Below, in pieces: positions 1-5,514 of a stretch of 6,724 nucleotides of DNA. The stretch is from the NCBI GenBank assembly GCA_030527565.1, contig JAUNAO010000029.1, positions 1-6,724 of the forward strand. The letters are read 5' to 3'. Below the pieces are notes generated by a model that was not told the DNA's origin, ran no database searches, and was given only the letters and a program-made list of their open reading frames with translations. Source of the DNA: Candidatus Saccharimonadota bacterium (lineage in GTDB: Bacteria; Patescibacteriota; Saccharimonadia; Saccharimonadales; Saccharimonadaceae). Made by a program: the position numbers and the translations under genes. Within the stretch, counting starts at the first letter, position 1, and each line of letters opens with the position of its first letter.

Positions 1-5
1 TAGCA

Positions 6-42
6 TTTTGGCGCGAAAATGGCGCAAAAAGTGGCGCAAATG
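6..42 (+). repeat. Three TGGCGC direct repeats and a near-palindrome upstream of the Fic promoter
   Basis: TGGCGC occurs at 9-14, 20-25 and 32-37, at intervals of 11 and 12 bases, each followed by an A-rich run. The first copy sits inside a near-palindrome at 6-19 (TTTT GGCGCG AAAA, 12 of 14 positions symmetric). The repeats cover the -35 region and end at the -10. Spacing of about one helical turn is what an operator array would show. The regulator is not known; the Fic protein's own winged-helix-like end is one candidate. The window begins here, so further copies may lie upstream. Confidence 0.4.
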
Positions 43-58
43 TGGTATAATATAGACA
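43..58 (+). promoter_or_regulatory. Extended -10 promoter of the Fic gene, predicted leaderless start
   Basis: TATAAT at 46-51 is preceded by TGg, giving the extended -10 form TGnTATAAT. No good -35 hexamer is present at the usual distance (23-28 reads CGCAAA). Counting +1 as the seventh base after the hexamer puts transcription start at base 58, the A of the Fic ATG. There is no Shine-Dalgarno sequence, so the mRNA is predicted to be leaderless. Confidence 0.7.
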
Positions 59-1116
59 TGAGCTACGTACCACGATATACAATCAACGAAAAAAATCGCA
101 ATAACCTTCAAGATATCGAGAGGTTGAAAGATAAAATTCGCGGAAGCCGGATCTTGCCAGAGGTTGAGGCGTCTATTCGGTTGCGTGCGAGCGTTGAGTC
201 GGTCCATAGTTCTACTTCGATTGAGGGTAATCCATTGAGCGCTAATGAGGTACGGGCTGTAATATCTACTGATAAAATTTTAACAAAAGAAGAGTATGCA
301 GAAATTGAGGTACAGAATTATAAAAATGCGCTAGATTATATCGATAAGCGGCGTCACGGTAGTTCGGAGATTTCATTAGGGGATATTTTGGAGCTTCATC
401 GGATTATCACGGATAGGTTGTTGGGTAAGACGCGGAACGGGAAGATTCGCAAGAATCCGGTTTATATTGAAAACCAGGATCATGAGATTTTATATACGGC
501 GGTCGAGGCAGATAGGATTGAGAGTGCATTGATAGAATTGTTGAGCTGGGTGCGAGAAAGTCAGTTTTCGATTCATCCGGTCATCATTGCGGCGGTAATT
601 CATTTCCGGATTGCGGCGATCCACCCATTTTCAGACGGGAATGGACGAACGGCGCGGGCTGTGACGTCGTTGTTTTTGGCTCTCAATCAGTATGATTGTA
701 ATGGTTCGTTGGTTTTAGACTCGTATTATGCGTCGGACAGGAAGGCATATTATGCGATTTTGCAGCTGCTGAATGGGCGGAATTATGCGTTTTCGGTTAA
801 ATCCGATTTAACGCCTTGGCTAGAGTATTTTACAGATGGATTTTTGACTTCGCTTCATGTTTTGGATGCTGAAATACGAATGCTTAATGTCGCGATTACT
901 GGCAAGGATGTAGCGAAACTAGACCGAGAAGATCAGGATATAATTGGCTACGTTTCTAAGTTTGGTTCGATTAGCATTTCTGAGGCGGAAGAGATTTTGC
1001 CGGAGGTTAGTCGCCGGAGTCTACAGCGGAGATTGAAAGATTTGGTTGATGGTGGGCTTTTGGAGTTGGTTGGCGAGACGCATGAGGCGAGGTATGTGCT
1101 TGGAAGCAAGAATTAG
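58..1116 (+). CDS. Fic-domain protein (class II-like) with C-terminal winged-helix-like region
   Basis: A 352-residue Fic family protein. Most Fic enzymes transfer AMP from ATP to a hydroxyl side chain of a target protein. Seen: the complete Fic motif HPFSDGNGRTAR at residues 189-200 (catalytic H189, phosphate-binding G194-N195-G196-R197, R200), a flap-like segment with R131 and VYI at 135-137, and an upstream SxxxEG element (S52 to G57) matching the Fic inhibitory motif (S/T)xxxE(G/N). It therefore looks like a class II, self-inhibited enzyme. Residues about 290-352 resemble a winged helix (ISISEAEEILPEVSRRSLQRRLKDLV), as in Fic proteins with a C-terminal DNA-binding domain. I chose the ATG at 58 over the one at 19, because a -10 box at 46-51 lies inside the longer frame and the longer N-terminus would be encoded by promoter repeats. 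No signal peptide, no antitoxin-like neighbour, and no residue of the Fic motif is missing. Its target is unknown. Confidence 0.93.
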   Translation: MSYVPRYTINEKNRNNLQDIERLKDKIRGSRILPEVEASIRLRASVESVHSSTSIEGNPLSANEVRAVISTDKILTKEEYAEIEVQNYKNALDYIDKRRHGSSEISLGDILELHRIITDRLLGKTRNGKIRKNPVYIENQDHEILYTAVEADRIESALIELLSWVRESQFSIHPVIIAAVIHFRIAAIHPFSDGNGRTARAVTSLFLALNQYDCNGSLVLDSYYASDRKAYYAILQLLNGRNYAFSVKSDLTPWLEYFTDGFLTSLHVLDAEIRMLNVAITGKDVAKLDREDQDIIGYVSKFGSISISEAEEILPEVSRRSLQRRLKDLVDGGLLELVGETHEARYVLGSKN

Positions 1117-1269
1117 CGACCGAAGCTTAAACTTTTTAGGTATGGACAAGGTGTCTGGGAAAATGGGAGCTTGACAAGGGTTCTTGGATCGGTTTTTTGA
1201 AGAATCGAGAGACAAAAGATGTAGACTTTCTTTATATTGAGATATAATGTCGTTTATCGATCGGCCCTC

Positions 1270-1305
1270 TAGACAAATCTTGACTTTTTTGGTATAATAT
1301 TCGGG
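1270..1305 (+). promoter_or_regulatory. uvrA promoter
   Basis: TAGACA at 1270-1275 (5 of 6 matches to TTGACA), a 17-base spacer, then TATAAT at 1293-1298 with an upstream TGg, so both elements and the extended -10 are present. Predicted start is G1305, leaving a 22-base leader. I see no obvious LexA operator of the CGAAC-N4-GTTCG type, so SOS control is not supported by sequence. A second TATAAT at 1243-1248, with TAGACT 15 bases upstream, may be a weaker additional promoter. Confidence 0.75.
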
Positions 1306-1313
1306 AATTTATT

Positions 1314-1329
1314 GGAGATTTCGGTTATG
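1314..1329 (+). promoter_or_regulatory. uvrA ribosome binding site that fixes the start codon
   Basis: GGAG at 1314-1317 lies nine bases before the ATG at 1327. An in-frame TTG at 1312 would add five residues but overlaps this Shine-Dalgarno sequence and has none of its own, so the ATG is preferred. Confidence 0.75.
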
Positions 1330-4206
1330 GATGACAATTTTATTCGCGTTCGGGGGGCGCGGCAGAACAACCTGAAAGATTTAAACGTTGATATCCCGCG
1401 CGATAAACTTGTGATTATTACTGGGCTGTCCGGCTCAGGAAAGTCATCTCTCGCGTTCGACACCATTTATGCCGAAGGTCAGCGACGGTATGTTGAATCA
1501 CTCTCCTCTTATGCGCGGATGTTCCTCGGGATTATGGACAAGCCGGATGTCGACTCAATTACCGGGCTTTCACCGGCGATTTCGATTGATCAAAAATCGA
1601 CTTCGCGTAACCCACGTTCGACCGTCGCAACAGTAACCGAAGTTTATGATTATCTCCGCCTCTTATTCGCGCGGGTTGGGGTGCCACATTGTCCGATTTG
1701 TCACAAAGAGGTTTCACGACGGACGGTTGAAGACATTGTGAATGAAGTAATGAAACTACCTTTAGGCGCAAAATGTATGCTTCTTGCGCCGATTGTCTCC
1801 TCGAAAAAAGGTGAATTTTTGCATATCCCGGAACAATACACGGCGAAGGGTTTTTCGCGGGTGCGGGTTGATGGAATTATTTATGCTTTAGACGAGTTTC
1901 CGGAACTTAATAAGAATGAACGACATGATATTGAGGTTGTTGTCGACCGGTTTGTTTTAAATCCAGAACTTTATTCAAGGATTTCGGGCTCGATTGAACA
2001 GGCGCTGGAGCTCGGGCAGGGGATTATTAAGGTACTTAAAATTAATGATTCTTCGACGGCAGTGGGCGAGAAGAAAATTGCGAGCGAAAATACGGAAATT
2101 ATTACTTATTCACAGCGGTATGCTTGTTCGGAACATCCGGAGGAATTAATTCCGGAACTTACGCCGCGTTTGTTTAGCTTTAACGCACCAGAAGGGGCTT
2201 GCCCGACATGTACTGGTCTCGGGACAAGGATGGAAATTGATCCAGCGCTTGTTTTTAATAATAATTTGACGATTGCGGAAGGTGGAATTCGACCGTTTAA
2301 TCGGGTTGGGCAAGATTCTTGGTGGTTGAAACGGTTGATGGGAGTTGGGGCAAGACACGGATTTAATATTTATACGCCGATTGGTGAGTTATCTGAGGAA
2401 GTGAAACATTTAATCTTGTACGGGACGGGGGAAGAGCGGTACGAAATGAAGATTTCTGGGTCTGGACGATTCGCGGATGGGACAGTTTACGAGACGACTT
2501 ATGAGGGCGTAATCCCAATGCTTGAGCGGCGATTTAATGATCCGAAAACTTCGGAATTTACAAAGAAGGATATCGAACGATTTATGCGAGTTAGGGAGTG
2601 CCAGACTTGTCATGGCGCGAGATTGAAGCCTGCGGTTTTGGCGGTTACAGTGCATGATCTCAATATTGTCGATATGTGCAATTTAGATGTTGATGCGACG
2701 CTTGAAGTTTTGAATCAAGATCTTGGGTTTACTGAGTCGGAGGAGATGATCGCGAAGCCGATTTTGAAGGAGATTCGCGAGCGGGTGAAGTTTATGCAAG
2801 ATGTCGGTTTAGGCTATCTTGAATTAGGTCGGGCGGCGAATACACTTTCAGGCGGGGAAGCGCAGCGGATTCGCTTAGCGACACAAATCGGTTCGGGGCT
2901 TCAGGGAGTTTTGTATGTTTTGGACGAGCCGTCGATTGGGCTACACCAGAGGGATAATGATAAGTTAATTGGAACTTTGAAGCATTTGCGCGATTTGAAG
3001 AACACAGTTTTAGTTGTTGAGCATGATGAAGATACGATGCGGGAGAGCGATTATATTATTGATATCGGGCCAGGAGCGGGGAACTCGGGCGGTAAGTTAG
3101 TTGTGGCGGGGACGCCGGAAGAAGTGATGGCTTGTCCGGAATCTTTGACGGGACAGTATCTTTCGGGAGCGAAGACAATTCCGACGCCGAAAAAACGGCG
3201 GAAGGTTAAGGCGGGGCGAGAGCTGATTGTTCGGGGGGCGCGCGAGAATAATTTGAAGAATATCGATGTTTTGTTCCCGCTCGGGGTGATGACGGTGGTT
3301 TCGGGGGTATCTGGATCGGGAAAGTCGACGCTTGTGAATTCGATTTTGGCGAATGAATTGTCGGCGCGGCTACATCGAGCGCAGACGGTTTCTGGGTTGC
3401 ATGATTCGATTGAGGGGATTGAGAATATTAATAAGGTGATTGTAATTGACCAGTCGCCGATTGGGCGGACACCGCGATCAAATCCAGCGACTTATACTGG
3501 AGTGTTTAATCAGATTCGCGAGTTGTTTGCGTCGCAGCCGGAAGCGGAAGTAAGAGGCTATAAGGCGGGGCGGTTTTCGTTTAATGTGAAAGGTGGGCGG
3601 TGCGAGAATTGTCAGGGGGATGGCGTAAATAAAATTGAGATGCATTTCTTGCCAGATGTGTATGTAACTTGTCCGGTTTGTCATGGGAAACGATATAATC
3701 ACGAGGCTTTGGAGATCAAATATAAGGGAAAGACGATTTCGGATGTCTTAGAGATGACGATTGATGAGGCGGCCCTGTTTTTCGGGAATATTCCGTCGAT
3801 TGCACCGAAACTCAGGACGATTCAAGAAGTAGGCTTAGGTTATATTCGACTTGGACAGCCAGCGACGACATTTTCGGGTGGTGAGGCGCAGCGAATTAAG
3901 CTTGCGACGGAACTCGCGCGGCGGTCGACCGGAAGGACCTTGTATATTTTGGATGAGCCAACGACCGGATTACATACGGATGATGTGAAGAGGTTGCTCG
4001 CGATTTTAGGACGGTTGGTTGATGGTGGAAATTCGATGATTATTATTGAACATAATTTGCATGTGATTAAGTCGGCGGACTGGGTGATTGATATGGGGCC
4101 GGAAGGCGGACTTAAAGGAGGAATGGTTTGTGCGGAAGGCACGCCGGAAGAGTTGGCGAAGCGGGCGGATACGCCGACGGGTGAGTATTTGAAGGCGGTA
4201 TTGTAA
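1327..4206 (+). CDS. uvrA: UvrABC excinuclease subunit A
   Basis: DNA damage recognition ATPase of nucleotide excision repair. As a dimer it scans DNA and loads UvrB at lesions, then leaves before UvrC cuts. The 959 residues are normal full length. Seen in order: Walker A GLSGSGKS (33-40), a CPIC pair (122-125), the UvrB-binding and insertion regions, a first zinc module with C267-x2-H270 and C292-x2-C295, a second CxxC at 425-428, ABC signature LSGGEAQRIRLA (507-518), Walker B VLDEPSIGL (531-539), a basic linker near 620, second Walker A GVSGSGKST (660-668), a third zinc module (C759, C762, C782, C785), second signature FSGGEAQRIKLA (849-860) and Walker B ILDEPTTGL (874-882). No key residue is missing. 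It appears monocistronic; uvrB and uvrC are not in the window. Codons near the 5' end are more C-rich than in the 3' half, where G and T dominate third positions. Confidence 0.98.
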   Translation: MDDNFIRVRGARQNNLKDLNVDIPRDKLVIITGLSGSGKSSLAFDTIYAEGQRRYVESLSSYARMFLGIMDKPDVDSITGLSPAISIDQKSTSRNPRSTVATVTEVYDYLRLLFARVGVPHCPICHKEVSRRTVEDIVNEVMKLPLGAKCMLLAPIVSSKKGEFLHIPEQYTAKGFSRVRVDGIIYALDEFPELNKNERHDIEVVVDRFVLNPELYSRISGSIEQALELGQGIIKVLKINDSSTAVGEKKIASENTEIITYSQRYACSEHPEELIPELTPRLFSFNAPEGACPTCTGLGTRMEIDPALVFNNNLTIAEGGIRPFNRVGQDSWWLKRLMGVGARHGFNIYTPIGELSEEVKHLILYGTGEERYEMKISGSGRFADGTVYETTYEGVIPMLERRFNDPKTSEFTKKDIERFMRVRECQTCHGARLKPAVLAVTVHDLNIVDMCNLDVDATLEVLNQDLGFTESEEMIAKPILKEIRERVKFMQDVGLGYLELGRAANTLSGGEAQRIRLATQIGSGLQGVLYVLDEPSIGLHQRDNDKLIGTLKHLRDLKNTVLVVEHDEDTMRESDYIIDIGPGAGNSGGKLVVAGTPEEVMACPESLTGQYLSGAKTIPTPKKRRKVKAGRELIVRGARENNLKNIDVLFPLGVMTVVSGVSGSGKSTLVNSILANELSARLHRAQTVSGLHDSIEGIENINKVIVIDQSPIGRTPRSNPATYTGVFNQIRELFASQPEAEVRGYKAGRFSFNVKGGRCENCQGDGVNKIEMHFLPDVYVTCPVCHGKRYNHEALEIKYKGKTISDVLEMTIDEAALFFGNIPSIAPKLRTIQEVGLGYIRLGQPATTFSGGEAQRIKLATELARRSTGRTLYILDEPTTGLHTDDVKRLLAILGRLVDGGNSMIIIEHNLHVIKSADWVIDMGPEGGLKGGMVCAEGTPEELAKRADTPTGEYLKAVL

Positions 4207-4321
4207 GCATAGGCTTTTAGATTTTTGAAGGTGGGGGTTGCAAATAAAATGTGGGTGTGCTAGAAAAGAGGCAGCCTGGGAAGGTGTATATTGACAATTT
4301 GGCTGGCAGGAAGGAGGTTTA
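4207..4321. other. Purine-rich gap after uvrA, no gene recognised
   Basis: No credible ORF is present here. Just after the uvrA stop, AAGC ATAG GCTT followed by a T-rich stretch (about 4207-4228) could be a very weak terminator. CCTGGGAAG at 4275-4283 has an exact inverted copy, CTTCCCAGG, at 4465-4473, and GGCTGGC at 4301-4307 has an inverted copy, GCCAGCC, at 4478-4484. These two pairings cross, so they would be alternatives or a pseudoknot. TTGACA at 4291-4296 has no matching -10 at the usual distance. Confidence 0.3.
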
Positions 4322-4399
4322 GTGGTTTTCACAATAAAACTATTGCGAATAGTCATTAGAATAAAAATTTCTTTCGTTCGAAACAAACGAAAGAAATAA
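4322..4399 (+). CDS. Doubtful 25-codon cationic hydrophobic peptide
   Basis: A GTG-started frame ends in TAA at 4397-4399. A strong Shine-Dalgarno sequence, AAGGAGG (4311-4317), stands only four bases before the GTG, which is closer than ideal. The predicted peptide starts VVFTIKLLRIVI, and the rest is rich in Arg and Lys, ending RNKRKK with no acidic residues. That composition is reminiscent of small membrane-active or type I toxin-like peptides, but a frame this short can arise by chance, and its codons (ATA, AGA, CTA) are unlike those of the neighbouring genes. No family is recognised and no promoter is clear. Its 3' third coincides with the hairpin at 4367-4397. Confidence 0.18.
   Translation: MVFTIKLLRIVIRIKISFVRNKRKK
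4362..4397 (-). terminator. AT-rich 12-bp perfect hairpin with minus-strand T run
   Basis: ATTTCTTTCGTT (4367-4378) pairs without mismatch to AACGAAAGAAAT (4386-4397) around a seven-base loop. Read on the minus strand, the stem is followed by TTTT and then an AT-rich run, the layout of an intrinsic terminator; on the plus strand there is no T run. It may be a back-up terminator for leftward transcripts that pass the one at 4625-4647. The stem is poor in GC, so strength is uncertain, and it could equally be an operator or an mRNA 3'-end stabiliser. Confidence 0.45.
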
Positions 4400-4415
4400 A
4401 TAAAACCTACACTTA

Positions 4416-4608
4416 TATATTAGCAAGTTAAACTAGAAAGTCAAGTACTAAAAGGATGCTTGTGCTTCCCAGGTTGAGCCAGCCCAGAAATGGGCAAATG
4501 ACTGGCTCGCCCCGTAGGATACTTCTTCTAGCGGATTACGAGCATACCGTGTGAGGTTATGCTGGTGACCGCCCCCGCTGGCCAGATTGGGGGGCTTTGC
4601 CTCCTCCT
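4416..4608 (+). ncRNA. Candidate structured RNA, family not recognised
   Basis: A GC-rich block in an AT-rich gap with several hairpins. One is GAGCCA/TGGCTC (4476-4481 with 4503-4508), enclosing GCCCA GAAA TGGGC with a GNRA tetraloop. Others are CCGTAGGA/TTCTAGCGG (4512-4534), AGCATACC/GGTTATGCT with one bulged T (4541-4563), and GCCCCC/GGGGGC (4571-4576 with 4590-4595). A competing long-range pairing joins GCCAGC (4478-4483) to GCTGGC (4577-4582), CCCA (4468-4471) to TGGG (4588-4591) and AGGA (4453-4456) to TCCT (4605-4608). The GNRA loop and the G-U pairs favour the plus strand. A weak -10 (TATATT, 4416-4421) predicts a start near 4428. I find no diagnostic cores of tRNA, tmRNA, RNase P RNA or SRP RNA, and no known riboswitch core. 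The 3' part carries CCTCCTCC, like the anti-Shine-Dalgarno sequence. Confidence 0.35.
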
Positions 4609-4611
4609 AAA

Positions 4612-4651
4612 ATCCCCAAAGAGAAAACCCGCCACGAGGGCGGGTTTGGGG
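4612..4651 (-). terminator. Intrinsic terminator of the minus-strand membrane protein gene
   Basis: CCCGCC (4628-4633) pairs with GGCGGG (4639-4644) around a five-base loop, extended by AAA/TTT. Read on the minus strand the stem is followed by TTTTCTCTTT, and it starts nine bases after the stop codon at 4656. An outer pairing, CCCCAAA (4614-4620) with TTTGGGG (4645-4651), lengthens the structure and may let it also work weakly for rightward transcription, since T-rich sequence follows on the plus strand. Confidence 0.85.
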
Positions 4652-4655
4652 TGAT

Positions 4656-5360
4656 TTAGTTTGTTTCGGTTTGGTTTTTGGGTTGGGCAACATCTTTTGC
4701 ATCGAAGTATTGATGATCCGACTTGAAGACTGTCGGCATCGGGACGAAAAAAAGATGCCCATCTTTGGCCTGTTGTTTGATGGCGAAACTACTTTTCCCA
4801 ACATGGCTGTTGGAAACTTTGTAGTATGCGTAGTATTTTGGCGCATCGTCACAAACATCAGGGATGATTCCTTTAGGAGCTTTGAAGAGTACTTCTTCCG
4901 TTTTGATGAAACGGGCTAAAGGACAATCTTCGCAGGCAAACGGACAATTGATATTGTAATCAAGATTTTCATAACAATTGTGCCGTTCCTTGTTGGCGAG
5001 TTTTTCTCTAACGTATTCGCCGAGCCTCATGCCAGCATGGGTGATGGCGTACATGATCCAGAAAATGAGAGCGTAAGCGAAAATCCAAATGAAAAACATG
5101 ATCGGATGAGTGCAACCTTCCAATTTAAATGAGACTAGTGGAGTCCAAATAAAGAAGAAGATTAGATCTCCGAAAACGACCATAGCGGCGAGGAGCAATA
5201 ATGCGGTAGCGCCTAAAACTACAAAAACGTCGTTTTTTGCATGTGGTTCATTTTTGATTACCTTACAATGTTCTCGTTTTGCAGAGAACCAGCCAAACAC
5301 AAAACAAAACAAAATCACGATTAGGCTACTCGAGGCAGCCACAACATTAATAATACTCAT
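4656..5360 (-). CDS. Uncharacterised three-helix membrane protein with cytosolic cysteine cluster
   Basis: A 234-residue protein I do not recognise. Hydrophobic segments lie at about residues 5-25, 45-76 (long, with D65, possibly one helix plus a re-entrant part) and 87-108. Basic residues follow helix 1 (K28, R29, K33, K36) and helix 3 (R112, R118, K120), so the positive-inside rule predicts N-terminus out, C-terminus in. The roughly 125-residue cytosolic tail holds C129, then C139-x3-C143-x2-C146 in NCPFACEDCPLARF, and C170. This could bind zinc or an Fe-S cluster. CX3CX2C is also the radical SAM spacing, but no such domain surrounds it. The tail ends hydrophilic (QPKNQTETN). The ATG at 5358-5360 has AAGGGGG (5368-5374) seven bases upstream, and the gene has its own promoter and terminator, which shows it is real and monocistronic. 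It is divergent from ackA. Its role is unknown; signalling or metal handling at the membrane are guesses. Confidence 0.85.
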   Translation of the reverse strand: MSIINVVAASSSLIVILFCFVFGWFSAKREHCKVIKNEPHAKNDVFVVLGATALLLLAAMVVFGDLIFFFIWTPLVSFKLEGCTHPIMFFIWIFAYALIFWIMYAITHAGMRLGEYVREKLANKERHNCYENLDYNINCPFACEDCPLARFIKTEEVLFKAPKGIIPDVCDDAPKYYAYYKVSNSHVGKSSFAIKQQAKDGHLFFVPMPTVFKSDHQYFDAKDVAQPKNQTETN

Positions 5361-5384
5361 AATCTAACCCCCTTCTCGTAGATG

Positions 5385-5418
5385 AGTATATACTTAGCCT
5401 GTTAAAGATTTCAGGCTA
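5385..5418 (-). repeat. Inverted repeats in the leader of the membrane protein gene
   Basis: TAGCCTG (5395-5401) and CAGGCTA (5412-5418) form an exact 7-bp inverted repeat with a ten-base loop. It begins at the second transcribed base of the minus-strand mRNA, so it would make a hairpin at the extreme 5' end. Directly beside it, AGTATATACT (5385-5394) is a perfect 10-base palindrome. They could be an mRNA-stabilising hairpin, an operator, or both. Confidence 0.5.
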
Positions 5419-5454
5419 CTTTCTTATTATAGCATACTTTTGCCAAAAAAGCAA
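5419..5454 (-). promoter_or_regulatory. Promoter of the membrane protein gene
   Basis: On the minus strand, TTGCTT (5454-5449), a 17-base spacer, then TATAAT (5431-5426) preceded by TGc, so an extended -10 is present. The predicted start is at 5419 (G on that strand), giving a 59-base leader, the longest of the four genes here. Confidence 0.75.
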
Positions 5455-5476
5455 GAGGGGAATTGGTTTTTAGGTA

Positions 5477-5492
5477 TGATATAATGAGATTA
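5477..5492 (+). promoter_or_regulatory. ackA promoter
   Basis: TATAAT at 5480-5485 preceded by TGa gives an extended -10; no convincing -35 is seen at 16 to 18 bases upstream. Predicted start is A5492, leaving a 23-base leader that contains the Shine-Dalgarno sequence AGGAG (5505-5509) five bases before the ATG. It is divergent from the promoter at 5419-5454: the two -10 boxes are about 50 bases apart. Confidence 0.7.
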
Positions 5493-5514
5493 ATAGAACC
5501 TTAGAGGAGTTTTT

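Noticed and set aside
19..57. N-terminal extension of the Fic gene from an upstream ATG
   Set aside because: It would be encoded by the TGGCGC repeats and the -10 box, and has no ribosome binding site; the ATG at 58 coincides with the predicted transcription start.
1171..1199. TTGACA at 1171-1176 as a -35 element
   Set aside because: The sequence at the -10 distance is a T run without TATAAT character.
3184..3216. UvrA linker PKKRRKV resembles a eukaryotic nuclear localisation signal
   Set aside because: UvrA proteins commonly have a basic linker at this place; the resemblance is coincidental in a bacterial gene.
4006..4386. 126-codon minus-strand frame over the uvrA end and the gap
   Set aside because: Largely antisense to uvrA, low-complexity translation, no ribosome site or promoter seen; it would also start inside the hairpin at 4367-4397.
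4375..4389. GTTCGAAAC resembling a tRNA T-loop or a LexA-type operator
   Set aside because: It is simply the loop and inner stem of the 12-bp hairpin; no acceptor, D or anticodon arms surround it, and the spacing does not match the CGAAC-N4-GTTCG operator.
4476..4508. Group II intron domain V-like hairpin (GAGCC start, GAAA loop)
   Set aside because: The bulge on the 3' side is seven bases instead of two, and no reverse transcriptase or other intron domains are present.
4456..4554. 32-codon ATG frame inside the candidate RNA
   Set aside because: AAAAGG touches the ATG with no spacing, the product looks like nothing known, and the DNA is better explained by hairpins.
5110..5367. 85-codon plus-strand frame opposite the membrane protein gene
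   Set aside because: The minus-strand gene has helices, promoter, ribosome site and terminator; this frame has none of these.
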